This document shows, in pieces, positions 8,632 to 16,795 of a DNA stretch of 64,000 nt; within the stretch, counting starts at the first letter, position 1; each line of letters starts with the position of its first letter. The DNA lies in the NCBI RefSeq assembly GCF_001274725.1, contig NZ_LGUF01000007.1, positions 2,363,629 to 2,427,628 on the forward strand, in the 5' to 3' direction. The DNA is from Sporosarcina globispora. Lineage in GTDB: Bacteria > Bacillota > Bacilli > Bacillales > Cytobacillaceae. The notes beneath the pieces are model-generated. The model saw only the letters and a list, made by a program, of their open reading frames with translations. It had not been told where the DNA came from and did not search any database. The position numbers and the translations under genes are program-made.

Positions 8632-9213
8632 ATGGCAGTAAGCTTATCAAAAGGGCAAAAAGTTGACTTAACAAAAACAAACCCGGGAATGACAAAGGTT
8701 ATAGTTGGATTAGGATGGGATACGAACAAATACGATGGAGGAAATGACTTCGATTTGGATTCTTCCGTATTCCTGCTTGGAGACACTGGAAAAGTAACTT
8801 CTGAAATCGACTTTGTTTTCTATAACAATACAACGGGTGCTAATGGTTCTGTCGTACATACTGGGGATAACCGTACAGGTGAAGGGGATGGCGATGACGA
8901 GCAGGTGAAAATTGACCTGGCTAATGTACCTGCAAACATCCAGCGTATTACGTTCACAATCACGATTCATGACGGAGAAACACGCAATCAGAACTTTGGA
9001 CAGGTATCAAATTCCTATGTGAGAATCCTGAATGAAGAAACAGGCGAAGAATTGATCCGCTATGACTTAGGTGAAGATTTCTCTATTGAAACTGCCCTTG
9101 TAGTTGGGGAACTATACAGACATAACGGAGAATGGAAATTCAGTGCGATTGGAAGCGGATATCAGGGCGGACTGGCTGCACTGGCAAAAGATTTTGGTTT
9201 ACAGGTTGGATAA
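8632..9213 (+). CDS. terD: TerD family calcium-binding stress protein
   Basis: A 193-residue TerD-domain protein like B. subtilis YceD/YceE. TerD proteins bind Ca2+ and occur in tellurite and envelope-stress operons, probably at the inner face of the membrane. Visible: [15 protein letters not shown] at the N-terminus, [22 protein letters not shown] (about 25-46) carrying the acidic metal ligands, and [14 protein letters not shown] (about 83-96), the second metal-binding segment. It starts at ATG after AATGGAGG and heads the island, 63 nt after a strong ECF-type promoter. terC follows after 91 bases that hold a weak hairpin. Confidence 0.95.
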   Translation: MAVSLSKGQKVDLTKTNPGMTKVIVGLGWDTNKYDGGNDFDLDSSVFLLGDTGKVTSEIDFVFYNNTTGANGSVVHTGDNRTGEGDGDDEQVKIDLANVPANIQRITFTITIHDGETRNQNFGQVSNSYVRILNEETGEELIRYDLGEDFSIETALVVGELYRHNGEWKFSAIGSGYQGGLAALAKDFGLQVG

Positions 9214-9304
9214 TTAAGAGGTATATTTTCTTAATAAGGCTCGGCATTGCCGGGTCTTTTATACGGACAAATAGATTGAATCACATGAGGGGAGTAATAC
9301 AAGA

Positions 9305-10078
9305 ATGGAAATTTTAGATGCAATTTTGCATACATATTCCCAATTTTTTAACTGGGAGATGTGGGTGGAGGCATTATCAAAACCAGAAAACTGGGCACTG
9401 ATAGGGACTCTTGTAATTTTAGAAGGCCTATTATCTGCTGATAATGCACTTGTACTAGCTGTAATGGTAAAACATTTACCGCTAAAGCAGCGAAAGAAAG
9501 CCCTATTTTACGGTCTAATAGGTGCTTATTTCTTCAGGTTCCTCGCAATTGGAATCGGGGTATACTTAATTGAATTCTGGTATATTAAGGTATTAGGTGC
9601 AGCATATTTAGCATGGCTTGCAATAAAGTATTTTATTGATAAGCGAAAAGCCGAGCAAGAAGGTGATGAAGAGGCAATAGAAGGGATCAATCAGCGAGGT
9701 TTATTAATTCGCCTTTTTGGTACTTTCTGGGGAACCGTTATTGCAGTAGAATTGATGGATATTGCCTTCTCCATAGATAGTATATTGGCTGCGCTTGGAG
9801 TAAGTGAAGAAATCTGGGTGCTGTTAATTGGAGGCATGCTTGGTATTATCATGATGCGTGGTGTGGCGGGAGTATTCCTAAAGCTGATTGACAGGGTGCC
9901 TGAACTGGAAACCAGCTCATATATTCTGATCCTTCTAATTGCTGCTAAGATGCTTGCCAGTGCGGCTGGAATACATATTGACCATATTTACTTCTTTATT
10001 GTATTGGTCATCGTGTTTGCCGTTACTTTTGTCATCCATGCAAGGAATGCAAAAAAGGAAGCTGCAGATCAGGGCTGA
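9305..10078 (+). CDS. yceF: TerC family integral membrane protein (YceF-like)
   Basis: A 257-residue protein with about seven hydrophobic segments. The TerC signatures EGLLSADNALVLAV (about 38-51) and ELMDIAFSIDSILAA (about 145-159) are both present, each with an Asp inside a membrane span as expected for metal-ion interaction. Family members take part in tellurite resistance and in manganese export or metal loading of secreted proteins. It starts at ATG after GAGGGGAG. It is probably cotranscribed with terD; a terminator after it separates this pair from the next cassette, perhaps incompletely. Confidence 0.93.
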   Translation: MEILDAILHTYSQFFNWEMWVEALSKPENWALIGTLVILEGLLSADNALVLAVMVKHLPLKQRKKALFYGLIGAYFFRFLAIGIGVYLIEFWYIKVLGAAYLAWLAIKYFIDKRKAEQEGDEEAIEGINQRGLLIRLFGTFWGTVIAVELMDIAFSIDSILAALGVSEEIWVLLIGGMLGIIMMRGVAGVFLKLIDRVPELETSSYILILLIAAKMLASAAGIHIDHIYFFIVLVIVFAVTFVIHARNAKKEAADQG

Positions 10079-10103
10079 ACGTAAATATCTTTATTGCTTA
10101 TGA

Positions 10104-10143
10104 TTAAAAGGGAACAGACACTTGTCCGCTCCCTTTTATTTTT
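10104..10143 (+). terminator. Terminator after terC
   Basis: AAAAGGGA / TCCCTTTT stem, a loop of about 16 bases with internal pairing, and a T-rich tail. The cassette at 10205 shows no obvious promoter of its own, so readthrough may matter. Confidence 0.7.
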
Positions 10144-10204
10144 ATCTTTTTTTGGGTAAAAAAGGAAGAAAGTAGTATTTAAGTGAAGAAATGGAGCTGC
10201 GAAA

Positions 10205-11416
10205 ATGAGACTATTTTCCGATCTTCCTGATGAAAAATTAAATCAGGTGTTTTATAAAAAGCCGGGCTATTTTAACAAAAGGTCAGCCAAGGAGCTATTG
10301 GCGTATGCACTAGGAGCCACCTTATATATGCCAGCGACAAGGCCAAATATCCATCAGGATCTCCTCTCAAAAAAGCATGCAGGCCTTACATCAATGGTCA
10401 TATGCCTTGAAGATGCGATTGGTGATGATGAAGTGGAAAAAGCAGAAGATCTGCTTACTTTGGAATTGGAAAGTTTAAGCTCGGACCTTGCGAAGGGTCT
10501 TTGCGAAGAAGAAGACCTTCCTTTAATCTTTGTCAGAATCAGAAGCTATGATCAGCTTATCAGGCTCAAAAGCAGAATTCCGAATGGCATGCATCTATTG
10601 ACAGGGTTTGTGCTGCCTAAGTTCTCCCCGGCCGAAGGATCCAGCATTTTAAAGGAAATCGAACAACTTAATTCTTATGGTTATTGTTTATATGCTATGC
10701 CAATTCTGGAGACGAAAGAAATCATTCAAAAAGAAACAAGGCTTGAAGAATTAATCGGCATTAAGAAGGTATTGGACCAATATTCTGAACTGATTTTGAA
10801 TGTAAGAATTGGTGCGACGGATTTTAGCGGACTGTATGGAATACGCAGAAATTCAGATACGACCGTATACGATATCGCTGTTATTAGAGATTGTATATCA
10901 GATATCATTAATATATTTTTGCGCTCAGATCAGCCATACGTCATCTCAGGTCCGGTATGGGAATATTTTTCCTCAAAGGAGCGTCTTCTAAAGCCTCAAA
11001 TCAGGCAGACGCCTTTCAGGGAACGTCTTGGACAGGATGGGCTCAAAATGAGGACGGACTTGATTGATCGGCATATGGACGGATTAATAAGAGAAATCGC
11101 TATGGATATTTCTAATGGCTTAACTGGTAAAACCATTATCCATCCAACCCATATCAGGCCTGTACAGGCACTGAATACCGTAACTCTTGAAGAGTATTTG
11201 GATGCACAGAGCATCGCCGATCAGGCGGGCGGAAAAATAGGGGTTATGAAAAGCGATTACAAAAACAAAATGAATGAAATTAAACCCCATTTATATTGGG
11301 CTGAAAAAATATTATTAAAATCAGAAATATACGGGGTGCTAAAGGATGAGATCACATACATTGACCTTCTCAAAAACGAAACATTCAATTCAAATACTCA
11401 ACTCGTTAACCGTTGA
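10205..11416 (+). CDS. HpcH/HpaI aldolase/citrate-lyase-type C-C bond lyase of the Ter cassette
   Basis: A 403-residue TIM-barrel protein of the C-C bond lyase family described for Ter-associated biosynthetic cassettes (Anantharaman, Iyer and Aravind). Visible: YMPATRPNIHQDLL near 38, MVICLEDAIGDDEVEKAEDLL near 60-80 with the Glu/Asp metal ligands, PLIFVRIRS near 107, TGFVLPKFSP near 133, and RIGATDFSGLYGIRR near 200. Family knowledge suggests aldol or ester cleavage or condensation in making a nucleoside-like metabolite; no substrate is known. The start is ATG behind GGAG. Its 3' end overlaps the next gene by 71 nt. Confidence 0.82.
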   Translation: MRLFSDLPDEKLNQVFYKKPGYFNKRSAKELLAYALGATLYMPATRPNIHQDLLSKKHAGLTSMVICLEDAIGDDEVEKAEDLLTLELESLSSDLAKGLCEEEDLPLIFVRIRSYDQLIRLKSRIPNGMHLLTGFVLPKFSPAEGSSILKEIEQLNSYGYCLYAMPILETKEIIQKETRLEELIGIKKVLDQYSELILNVRIGATDFSGLYGIRRNSDTTVYDIAVIRDCISDIINIFLRSDQPYVISGPVWEYFSSKERLLKPQIRQTPFRERLGQDGLKMRTDLIDRHMDGLIREIAMDISNGLTGKTIIHPTHIRPVQALNTVTLEEYLDAQSIADQAGGKIGVMKSDYKNKMNEIKPHLYWAEKILLKSEIYGVLKDEITYIDLLKNETFNSNTQLVNR

Positions 11417-12719
11417 TATTCATATTACCGATAACCCCTATGAATTACTGCCTGAAGATCTGTTTGTCATGGCAGCAAGAATAAATAAAAAAAGATCCTT
11501 TTTATTTGTCAGCAAAGTACTAGGGAAACATATTCCGATTAATCCGCAAATCGGACTTCTGACAGGAGAACTGCTCGCCAGCCGTTATATAGAAAAGGTG
11601 AAGAAGGAGGAGACAGGCAAGACTGCAGAACTTCTTTCGCTATTTAAAAATCGTAAGGGAAATGTCAATAGCGGACCTTTTATTGGCGAAGACCATAATC
11701 CTGTCATTATCGGATTTGCCGAAACAGCAACTGCACTTGGACATGCCTTCTTTCAATCATTTCAAAGAGCAGATTACTTTCACACAACAAGAGAGCAGCT
11801 GGTTAATCTGGACTCTGTGATAACATTTGAAGAGGAACATTCACATGCTACTTCCCACAGATGCTATACAGATGAAAGTCTTTTGGATAATAAAAGAGAA
11901 ATCATTCTTGTCGATGATGAGATGACTACAGGAAAAACAGCCATTAATATCATCCGTTCCATCCACGAACGCTTTCCCAGAATAAATTATACTGTCGTTT
12001 CCATCCTGGATTGGCGTTCACAAAAGGATCATATCCAATTTGATGATCTGGAAAAAGAACTGGGCATCATTATTCACAGTGTTTCGCTCCTGAAAGGTGA
12101 GATCAGCGTTGGGGGGGCCACTGATGTTCATGAAATTCAAGCAGAGGCTGAACCCAAGGGGAATGAAGTGCAAATTTCCTATATTCATATTAATAAAGAA
12201 TTCCCTGAACTATTAAGCCAAATGAATGAACCATCCTCTACACTAATCGGTGAAATCAGAAGGATCCCTTATTTAAAAGATTCCGGCCGTTTTGGATTGG
12301 ATGCAAATCGCCAGGCAAAATTAAGTGCGTCATTGGAGAAAGTCAGCATTTACCTGGCTGAAAAACGTGAAGGCAGGAAAACATTATGTCTTGGAACAGG
12401 CGAGTTTATGTATATCCCTATGAAACTTTCCTCTTTAATGGGAGAAGGCGTAAAGTTCCATTCAACGACACGCAGTCCGATTTTTGTTAGCAAGGAACGG
12501 GACTATGGTGCCCAATATGGAATCGCATTTCAAAATCCTGAAGATCCTGAGATGGCACAGTTTGTTTATAACATTTCTGAAGACTTTTATGAGGAAATAT
12601 TCCTGTTTTTCGAAAGGGAACCAGACAAAGCCTCCCTTATGCCTTTTATCAATCAATTAAAAAAATATATAAAAAATATTAAAATTGTTTGCTTTAACGG
12701 GGGTGAAAAGAATGAATAG
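11346..12719 (+). CDS. Phosphoribosyltransferase with C-terminal TRSP domain
   Basis: A 457-residue protein. The central PRPP-binding loop is plain: EIILVDDEMTTGKTAINIIR at about 180-199. The C-terminal part carries the motif that names the TRSP domain, STTRSPIFV (about 372). PRTases of this family lie in the Ter biosynthetic cassette and are thought to join ribose-phosphate to a base-like group. The ATG at 11346 lies 71 nt inside the upstream lyase gene. I keep it because no ATG, GTG or TTG follows before conserved sequence (LTVDIHITDNPYELLPEDLF). The 3' end overlaps the next start by 8 nt, so translation is probably coupled. Confidence 0.85.
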   Translation: MRSHTLTFSKTKHSIQILNSLTVDIHITDNPYELLPEDLFVMAARINKKRSFLFVSKVLGKHIPINPQIGLLTGELLASRYIEKVKKEETGKTAELLSLFKNRKGNVNSGPFIGEDHNPVIIGFAETATALGHAFFQSFQRADYFHTTREQLVNLDSVITFEEEHSHATSHRCYTDESLLDNKREIILVDDEMTTGKTAINIIRSIHERFPRINYTVVSILDWRSQKDHIQFDDLEKELGIIIHSVSLLKGEISVGGATDVHEIQAEAEPKGNEVQISYIHINKEFPELLSQMNEPSSTLIGEIRRIPYLKDSGRFGLDANRQAKLSASLEKVSIYLAEKREGRKTLCLGTGEFMYIPMKLSSLMGEGVKFHSTTRSPIFVSKERDYGAQYGIAFQNPEDPEMAQFVYNISEDFYEEIFLFFEREPDKASLMPFINQLKKYIKNIKIVCFNGGEKNE

Positions 12720-13821
12720 AGTTGCAGATAAATTTGGTTCATATAGTAAAGATGACGTTGTATTTTTACTGAAGGATTTAAGCGGATATTCACTCGAAGG
12801 ATCAATTGAGCAAAGAGAAAAGAACATTCAGTCCGGTCAGCATTACAGTGAAACACTTCCGATTGAATATCAGCCGCCTGAAAATTATCTTTCCTTATTT
12901 TGGGAGACGCTTGATGAATACAAACGAAAAGCAGCATTGTCTACAGGAGTGGTTTCTGAGCAAATCTGGAAGCGTAAAGGAAGAAATACAGTTCTAGTTT
13001 CCCTTGCGAGAGCTGGAACGCCTGTCGGAATTCTGATAAAACGGTATCTTTATGAAGTATACGGTGTGAGATTGCCGCATTATAGCATTTCCATTATCAG
13101 AGACCGTGGGATTGATGAAAATGCAATAAAGCATATTTTAAAATCACATCCTGGATGCAATATTCAATTTGTGGACGGATGGACAGGAAAAGGTGCAATT
13201 TCCATTGAGTTAACCAAGGCCTGCAGACAGTTCCATGCAACTTACGGTGTTCTTCTCGATGATACCTTAGCCGTTCTTGCAGATCCAGGTTATTGCACAA
13301 CACTATATGGAACAAGGGAAGACTTTCTGATTCCAAGTGCCTGCCTCAATTCAACTGTTTCAGGACTGGTCAGCAGAACAGTTTTAAATGAATCCTTAAT
13401 TGGACCAGAAGATTTCCATGGCGCCAAATATTATAGTGAGCTTGAAGAAGCTGATGTTTCAAATCATTATATTTCAGCGATTACAAAGGAGTTTTCGTCT
13501 ATTAAGCTGGAAGCCGCTGAATTTGCAGCCAAGTTTATGGTAACCCCTGGGGAAGCAAATTTTAAAGGCATGGAAGAGGTTCAGAGAATACAAGAAGAAT
13601 TTAAAATTGAATCTATTAACTTTGTAAAACCCGGAGTGGGAGAAACCACCAGAGTCCTTCTGAGAAGGCTTCCATGGAAAATCCTGATGAAAGACCCTCA
13701 AAGCCCATATGTTCGCCATATTGTTATGCTGGCTCGTGAACGAAATGTCGAGATTATTCATTATCCAGATATGAGTTACACTTGCTGCGGATTAATTAAA
13801 AAGACGGGAGAAGAATCATGA
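12712..13821 (+). CDS. StiP/PRTase-like protein with C-terminal PELOTA RNA-binding domain
   Basis: A 369-residue protein of the family annotated as cysteine protease StiP, also interpreted as a phosphoribosyltransferase fold. The segment SLARAGTPVGILIKRYL (about 100-116) and the PRPP-loop-like VDGWTGKGAISIEL (about 154-167) favour the PRTase reading. The C-terminal ~75 residues (from about 295; KPGVGETTRVLLRRLPWKIL, then YVRHIVMLARERNVEIIHYP) resemble the PELOTA_1 RNA-binding domain. The start is ATG at 12712 after GGGGGTG. It overlaps the PRTase-TRSP gene by 8 nt and the HAD gene by 4 nt (ATGA), so all three are probably translationally coupled. Confidence 0.8.
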   Translation: MNRVADKFGSYSKDDVVFLLKDLSGYSLEGSIEQREKNIQSGQHYSETLPIEYQPPENYLSLFWETLDEYKRKAALSTGVVSEQIWKRKGRNTVLVSLARAGTPVGILIKRYLYEVYGVRLPHYSISIIRDRGIDENAIKHILKSHPGCNIQFVDGWTGKGAISIELTKACRQFHATYGVLLDDTLAVLADPGYCTTLYGTREDFLIPSACLNSTVSGLVSRTVLNESLIGPEDFHGAKYYSELEEADVSNHYISAITKEFSSIKLEAAEFAAKFMVTPGEANFKGMEEVQRIQEEFKIESINFVKPGVGETTRVLLRRLPWKILMKDPQSPYVRHIVMLARERNVEIIHYPDMSYTCCGLIKKTGEES

Positions 13822-14615
13822 GGATGTTTGCTTCAGATCTGGACAGGACACTGATTTACTCAAATAAAGCACTTGATGATTTTGGGCAGTCAGCAGAAAG
13901 TTTAATAGGTGTTGAGCGTAAAGATGACAAGGAAATTGCCTTTATGACAAGCAAAGCTCTCAAGATGCTGAAAGAGATATCCGCACAAATGCTTTTTGTG
14001 CCTGTTACAACGAGAACATTTGAACAATATCAGCGTATTTTCATTTTTCAGGAGTCCTTTAATTTTCCATACGCTGTAACATCGAACGGCGCAAATATTC
14101 ATTATAACGGAACGTCTATGGAGGAATGGTCCTGCATTGTCCGAAAGCGTCTAAAGGCAGAGTGTGCATTGCTTGAGGAAATGATGGAAAGATCACAGGG
14201 ATTTGAATTGAAAGGCAAAATAAAAACAGCTGAAAATCTTTTCTTTTATTATATTCTTGAAGAAAAATTAACAGCTGCAGCCAAAGAAGATATAATAAGG
14301 CTGGCTGAATCTTTTGGATGGAGAATATCCCATCAGGGTAGAAAGCTGTACTTTATTCCAAATCCTATCTGTAAGGGCGAGGCAGTGAAATTCATTAAGG
14401 ATCGGGAAGGCATAAATAAGGTGTTTGGAGCAGGAGATTCAGTGCTTGACCATGACTTTTTAAAGATTTGCGATTATCCATACGTCCCAAATCATGGAGA
14501 ATTGGCAGCTAATAAGTCTCTCTCTCATCCTTACTTGATTTCTAATAATGCAGGGGCTGAGGCAGGAGAAGAAATTCTAAATGATATTTTTAACAATATT
14601 CAAGAAAGAGTTTAG
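13818..14615 (+). CDS. HAD-superfamily hydrolase of the Ter cassette
   Basis: A 265-residue haloacid-dehalogenase-like phosphatase. Motif I is FASDLDRTLIYS (about 4-15) with both catalytic Asp residues; motif II is VPVTTRTFEQY (about 60); the C-terminal motif is GAGDSVLDHDFL (about 203-214). The cap is of the Cof/sucrose-phosphatase type by spacing. In the described Ter cassettes this phosphatase would remove a phosphate from the phosphoribosyl product. The start overlaps the StiP gene as ATGA, and its TAG overlaps the convergent minus-strand stop. Confidence 0.87.
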   Translation: MRMFASDLDRTLIYSNKALDDFGQSAESLIGVERKDDKEIAFMTSKALKMLKEISAQMLFVPVTTRTFEQYQRIFIFQESFNFPYAVTSNGANIHYNGTSMEEWSCIVRKRLKAECALLEEMMERSQGFELKGKIKTAENLFFYYILEEKLTAAAKEDIIRLAESFGWRISHQGRKLYFIPNPICKGEAVKFIKDREGINKVFGAGDSVLDHDFLKICDYPYVPNHGELAANKSLSHPYLISNNAGAEAGEEILNDIFNNIQERV

Positions 14616-14860
14616 TCAGGCTGGTCCCTCAGCCATTTCTTTAAAACCATGAATATAGAGAAGCAAAAAGTATAGCATCCTGTAAAGATCAAGCTGCTGA
14701 TGGTAATTGATTGGTGAATGGCAAAAGTGAAAATGGCAAGGATTAATGACAAGAAAAAGATGTCTATAAAAACAAAAAAACTGGAACATAAAATATTGCT
14801 GATAATATTCAGATCATAATCAATCCCTCGGTATCTCACTCTTCCAAAAAGCAGCCTCAT
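14612..14860 (-). CDS. 82-residue two-span membrane protein convergent with the HAD gene
   Basis: A minus-strand gene with ATG after GAGGAAGGTGAATCAGT. It encodes a basic N-terminus (MRLLFGRVRYRG), two long hydrophobic segments (about 20-43 and 50-72) and a charged tail KKWLRDQPD. I do not recognise the family. It lies inside the Ter island between the HAD and yceG units, and its stop codon overlaps the HAD stop in antisense, so no terminator separates the two. Location alone does not prove a role in the island. Confidence 0.65.
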   Translation of the reverse strand: MRLLFGRVRYRGIDYDLNIISNILCSSFFVFIDIFFLSLILAIFTFAIHQSITISSLIFTGCYTFCFSIFMVLKKWLRDQPD

Positions 14861-14965
14861 ACTGATTCACCTTCCTCTTACAGAGTACTCCAATTTATGC
14901 GGGGACAGGAATAAAGGTGAAAAAGTTCATTTGACCTGCATAAGCAATGAAAATACTGCTGGAAA

Positions 14966-14991
14966 TGAAACTTTCTTACTGTTAATTCGTA
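14966..14991 (+). promoter_or_regulatory. ECF-sigma-type promoter of yceG-telA
   Basis: TGAAAC at 14966-14971, exactly 16 nt, then CGTA at 14988-14991: the same architecture as the terD promoter at 8569. Transcription would start near 15000, about 150 nt before the preferred yceG start. Confidence 0.8.
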
Positions 14992-15149
14992 AAAGAAAGT
15001 AAACCATTTTAGAAAAAGGCTCTAAACCTATGATATGATGGTAATATGCTTACATATTTTTGCCCGGTGCCATTATCTGGGAACTGAAACGCATTTTTGA
15101 AAGAAATGATAAGAATGCAACTTTCGCTCATAGAGGGAAGGGATATAAA

Positions 15150-16793
15150 TTGAACTTTTCGTACAGTCAAATTAAAACTCACATCTTAAAGGTTACAAAT
15201 GAGAATTGGAGCTCACAGTTAACAAAGCCTAATCACGAACGTGAAAGGTACAGAGAGGAACAGCAAACTTTGCATGTTGGCCAAATTGTTGCCAGATTTC
15301 TTGGAGTTCCTCTCGATGAAGATGAATATTATAATCGTCTTTTTGATCTTATTCACACAGAAAATGCAGAGCTTCTTCTCTTGAGTGATGAACACCTTGA
15401 TAAGTCCATTAATAATCAGCAGTTTCAGGCTATCCAAAAAGTCCTGAATATTAACCGTGAACAGGATTTATCCATAAATCGATTTGCCGCTTTTCTTGAT
15501 GGTGAACAGCTGCTGCTTAAATCATCATCACCTTCTTTGCACAGGAAGATGAGAGAAGCGATGATCAGTATGCTGAAACTTTTTTCTGAAAATGAACCAG
15601 GCGGCTTAAAAAACCAGGATATCCGAAGAGTGCTTGTAGATGTGATTAAGTGGTCCGCTAACCATTTGGGCACAGAACTTAAAGATATTGACCCAAAAAT
15701 GGGCATGCCAAAAATTCTGTGGTACGGCAATGGTAAAAAGAGTCACTATTACTTTTTGTATTACTTAATTCAAATCGGGTGCGATATTCTTTATTTTTCT
15801 CCTTCAGGGGAAGACCTTCCGGCAAAAATGGATCCGGAAGTTCAGGAGTCTTTTGTTCATCATTACCCTGAAAAGAAAAAACCTGAGCCTTTTCCGAAAG
15901 AAAAGAGAAGAAGGAGTTCAACAGTTGCCTATAGAGCATCCAGGGAAATAGAAACCATGCTTAACCATGAGGGTTCAGGCTTGTATAAACCCTGGCAGCT
16001 TCGGGAATATACACCTACCTCTGTGACCTTGAAAACCACTTATGATGAACTTTTTATTTTAATCAAAGAGAAAGCCATGATCCGCCCAAACTTTGAAGTA
16101 AAAGATGGAAGGGTTATGATTCCTTCTGTTTTTTCAAAGATTCAGGGAGTCAGCAAGAACCGCAAGGAATACTGGGATCGAATACAAACAATCAGCCAGT
16201 ATGAGGTAAGTCTGCTAATAAGAAGATTTCCTTTTACAAATAGCGTCAACAATGATTTCCGGTTCCATTATCGCAATGCACTGGACAGTGAAGGGAAGCT
16301 TGACCCTGAGAAAATCATTGCAGGTCACTATTGGAAGTATCAGCAGCTTCCTGGAGGCCTGCAAAGTGGAATTGCCATGGCGATTAGAAATATGTGTGAA
16401 CGTCCGCGGTTAAAGCCTCTTTCGAGCGAGTCGGAAGAAGAATTAAAAATTTATCTATTTGGCCAAAGTCTGCAAATTCCTCCGAGTATCCTAAAATTAA
16501 TGCAGCAATTTGATTATTCGCAGGATGTCCCTAAGATTATCCTATACAATAATGAGCTGAACGGGACAATGGTAAGATCAGATGCCGCACTTCTTTTGCT
16601 GCTTAATCAGTTTGGACTGGATATTGTTCTGTATAATCCTCCGGGCCATAACGACATTGAAAACTTCATTGAGGAAGATTTATATGATGTTCATTGGCTG
16701 GAGGATGTTGTTTTTGAACAGGAATTTAAGAAGCCATCCTTTCTAAAGAAGGTTCTCTTTCAAGGATTATTAAAAAATTTAAAGGGTGATTGA
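15150..16793 (+). CDS. yceG: YceG-like component of the Ter biosynthetic module
   Basis: A 547-residue cytoplasmic protein of the YceG_bac family, which Pfam describes as a putative component of a biosynthetic module. The TTG at 15150 is preferred because AGAGGGAAGGG precedes it; the open frame extends to 15060 without a convincing site. Visible: a repeated pattern KILWYGNGKKSHYYFLYYLIQIGCDILYFSP (about 190) and VPKIILYNNELNGTMVRSDAALLLLLNQFGLDIVLYNPPGH (about 475). These look like two copies of a strand-helix nucleotide-binding-like unit. The biochemical activity is unknown. telA follows after 2 bases, as in B. subtilis yceG-yceH. Confidence 0.85.
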   Translation: MNFSYSQIKTHILKVTNENWSSQLTKPNHERERYREEQQTLHVGQIVARFLGVPLDEDEYYNRLFDLIHTENAELLLLSDEHLDKSINNQQFQAIQKVLNINREQDLSINRFAAFLDGEQLLLKSSSPSLHRKMREAMISMLKLFSENEPGGLKNQDIRRVLVDVIKWSANHLGTELKDIDPKMGMPKILWYGNGKKSHYYFLYYLIQIGCDILYFSPSGEDLPAKMDPEVQESFVHHYPEKKKPEPFPKEKRRRSSTVAYRASREIETMLNHEGSGLYKPWQLREYTPTSVTLKTTYDELFILIKEKAMIRPNFEVKDGRVMIPSVFSKIQGVSKNRKEYWDRIQTISQYEVSLLIRRFPFTNSVNNDFRFHYRNALDSEGKLDPEKIIAGHYWKYQQLPGGLQSGIAMAIRNMCERPRLKPLSSESEEELKIYLFGQSLQIPPSILKLMQQFDYSQDVPKIILYNNELNGTMVRSDAALLLLLNQFGLDIVLYNPPGHNDIENFIEEDLYDVHWLEDVVFEQEFKKPSFLKKVLFQGLLKNLKGD

Positions 16794-16795
16794 AA

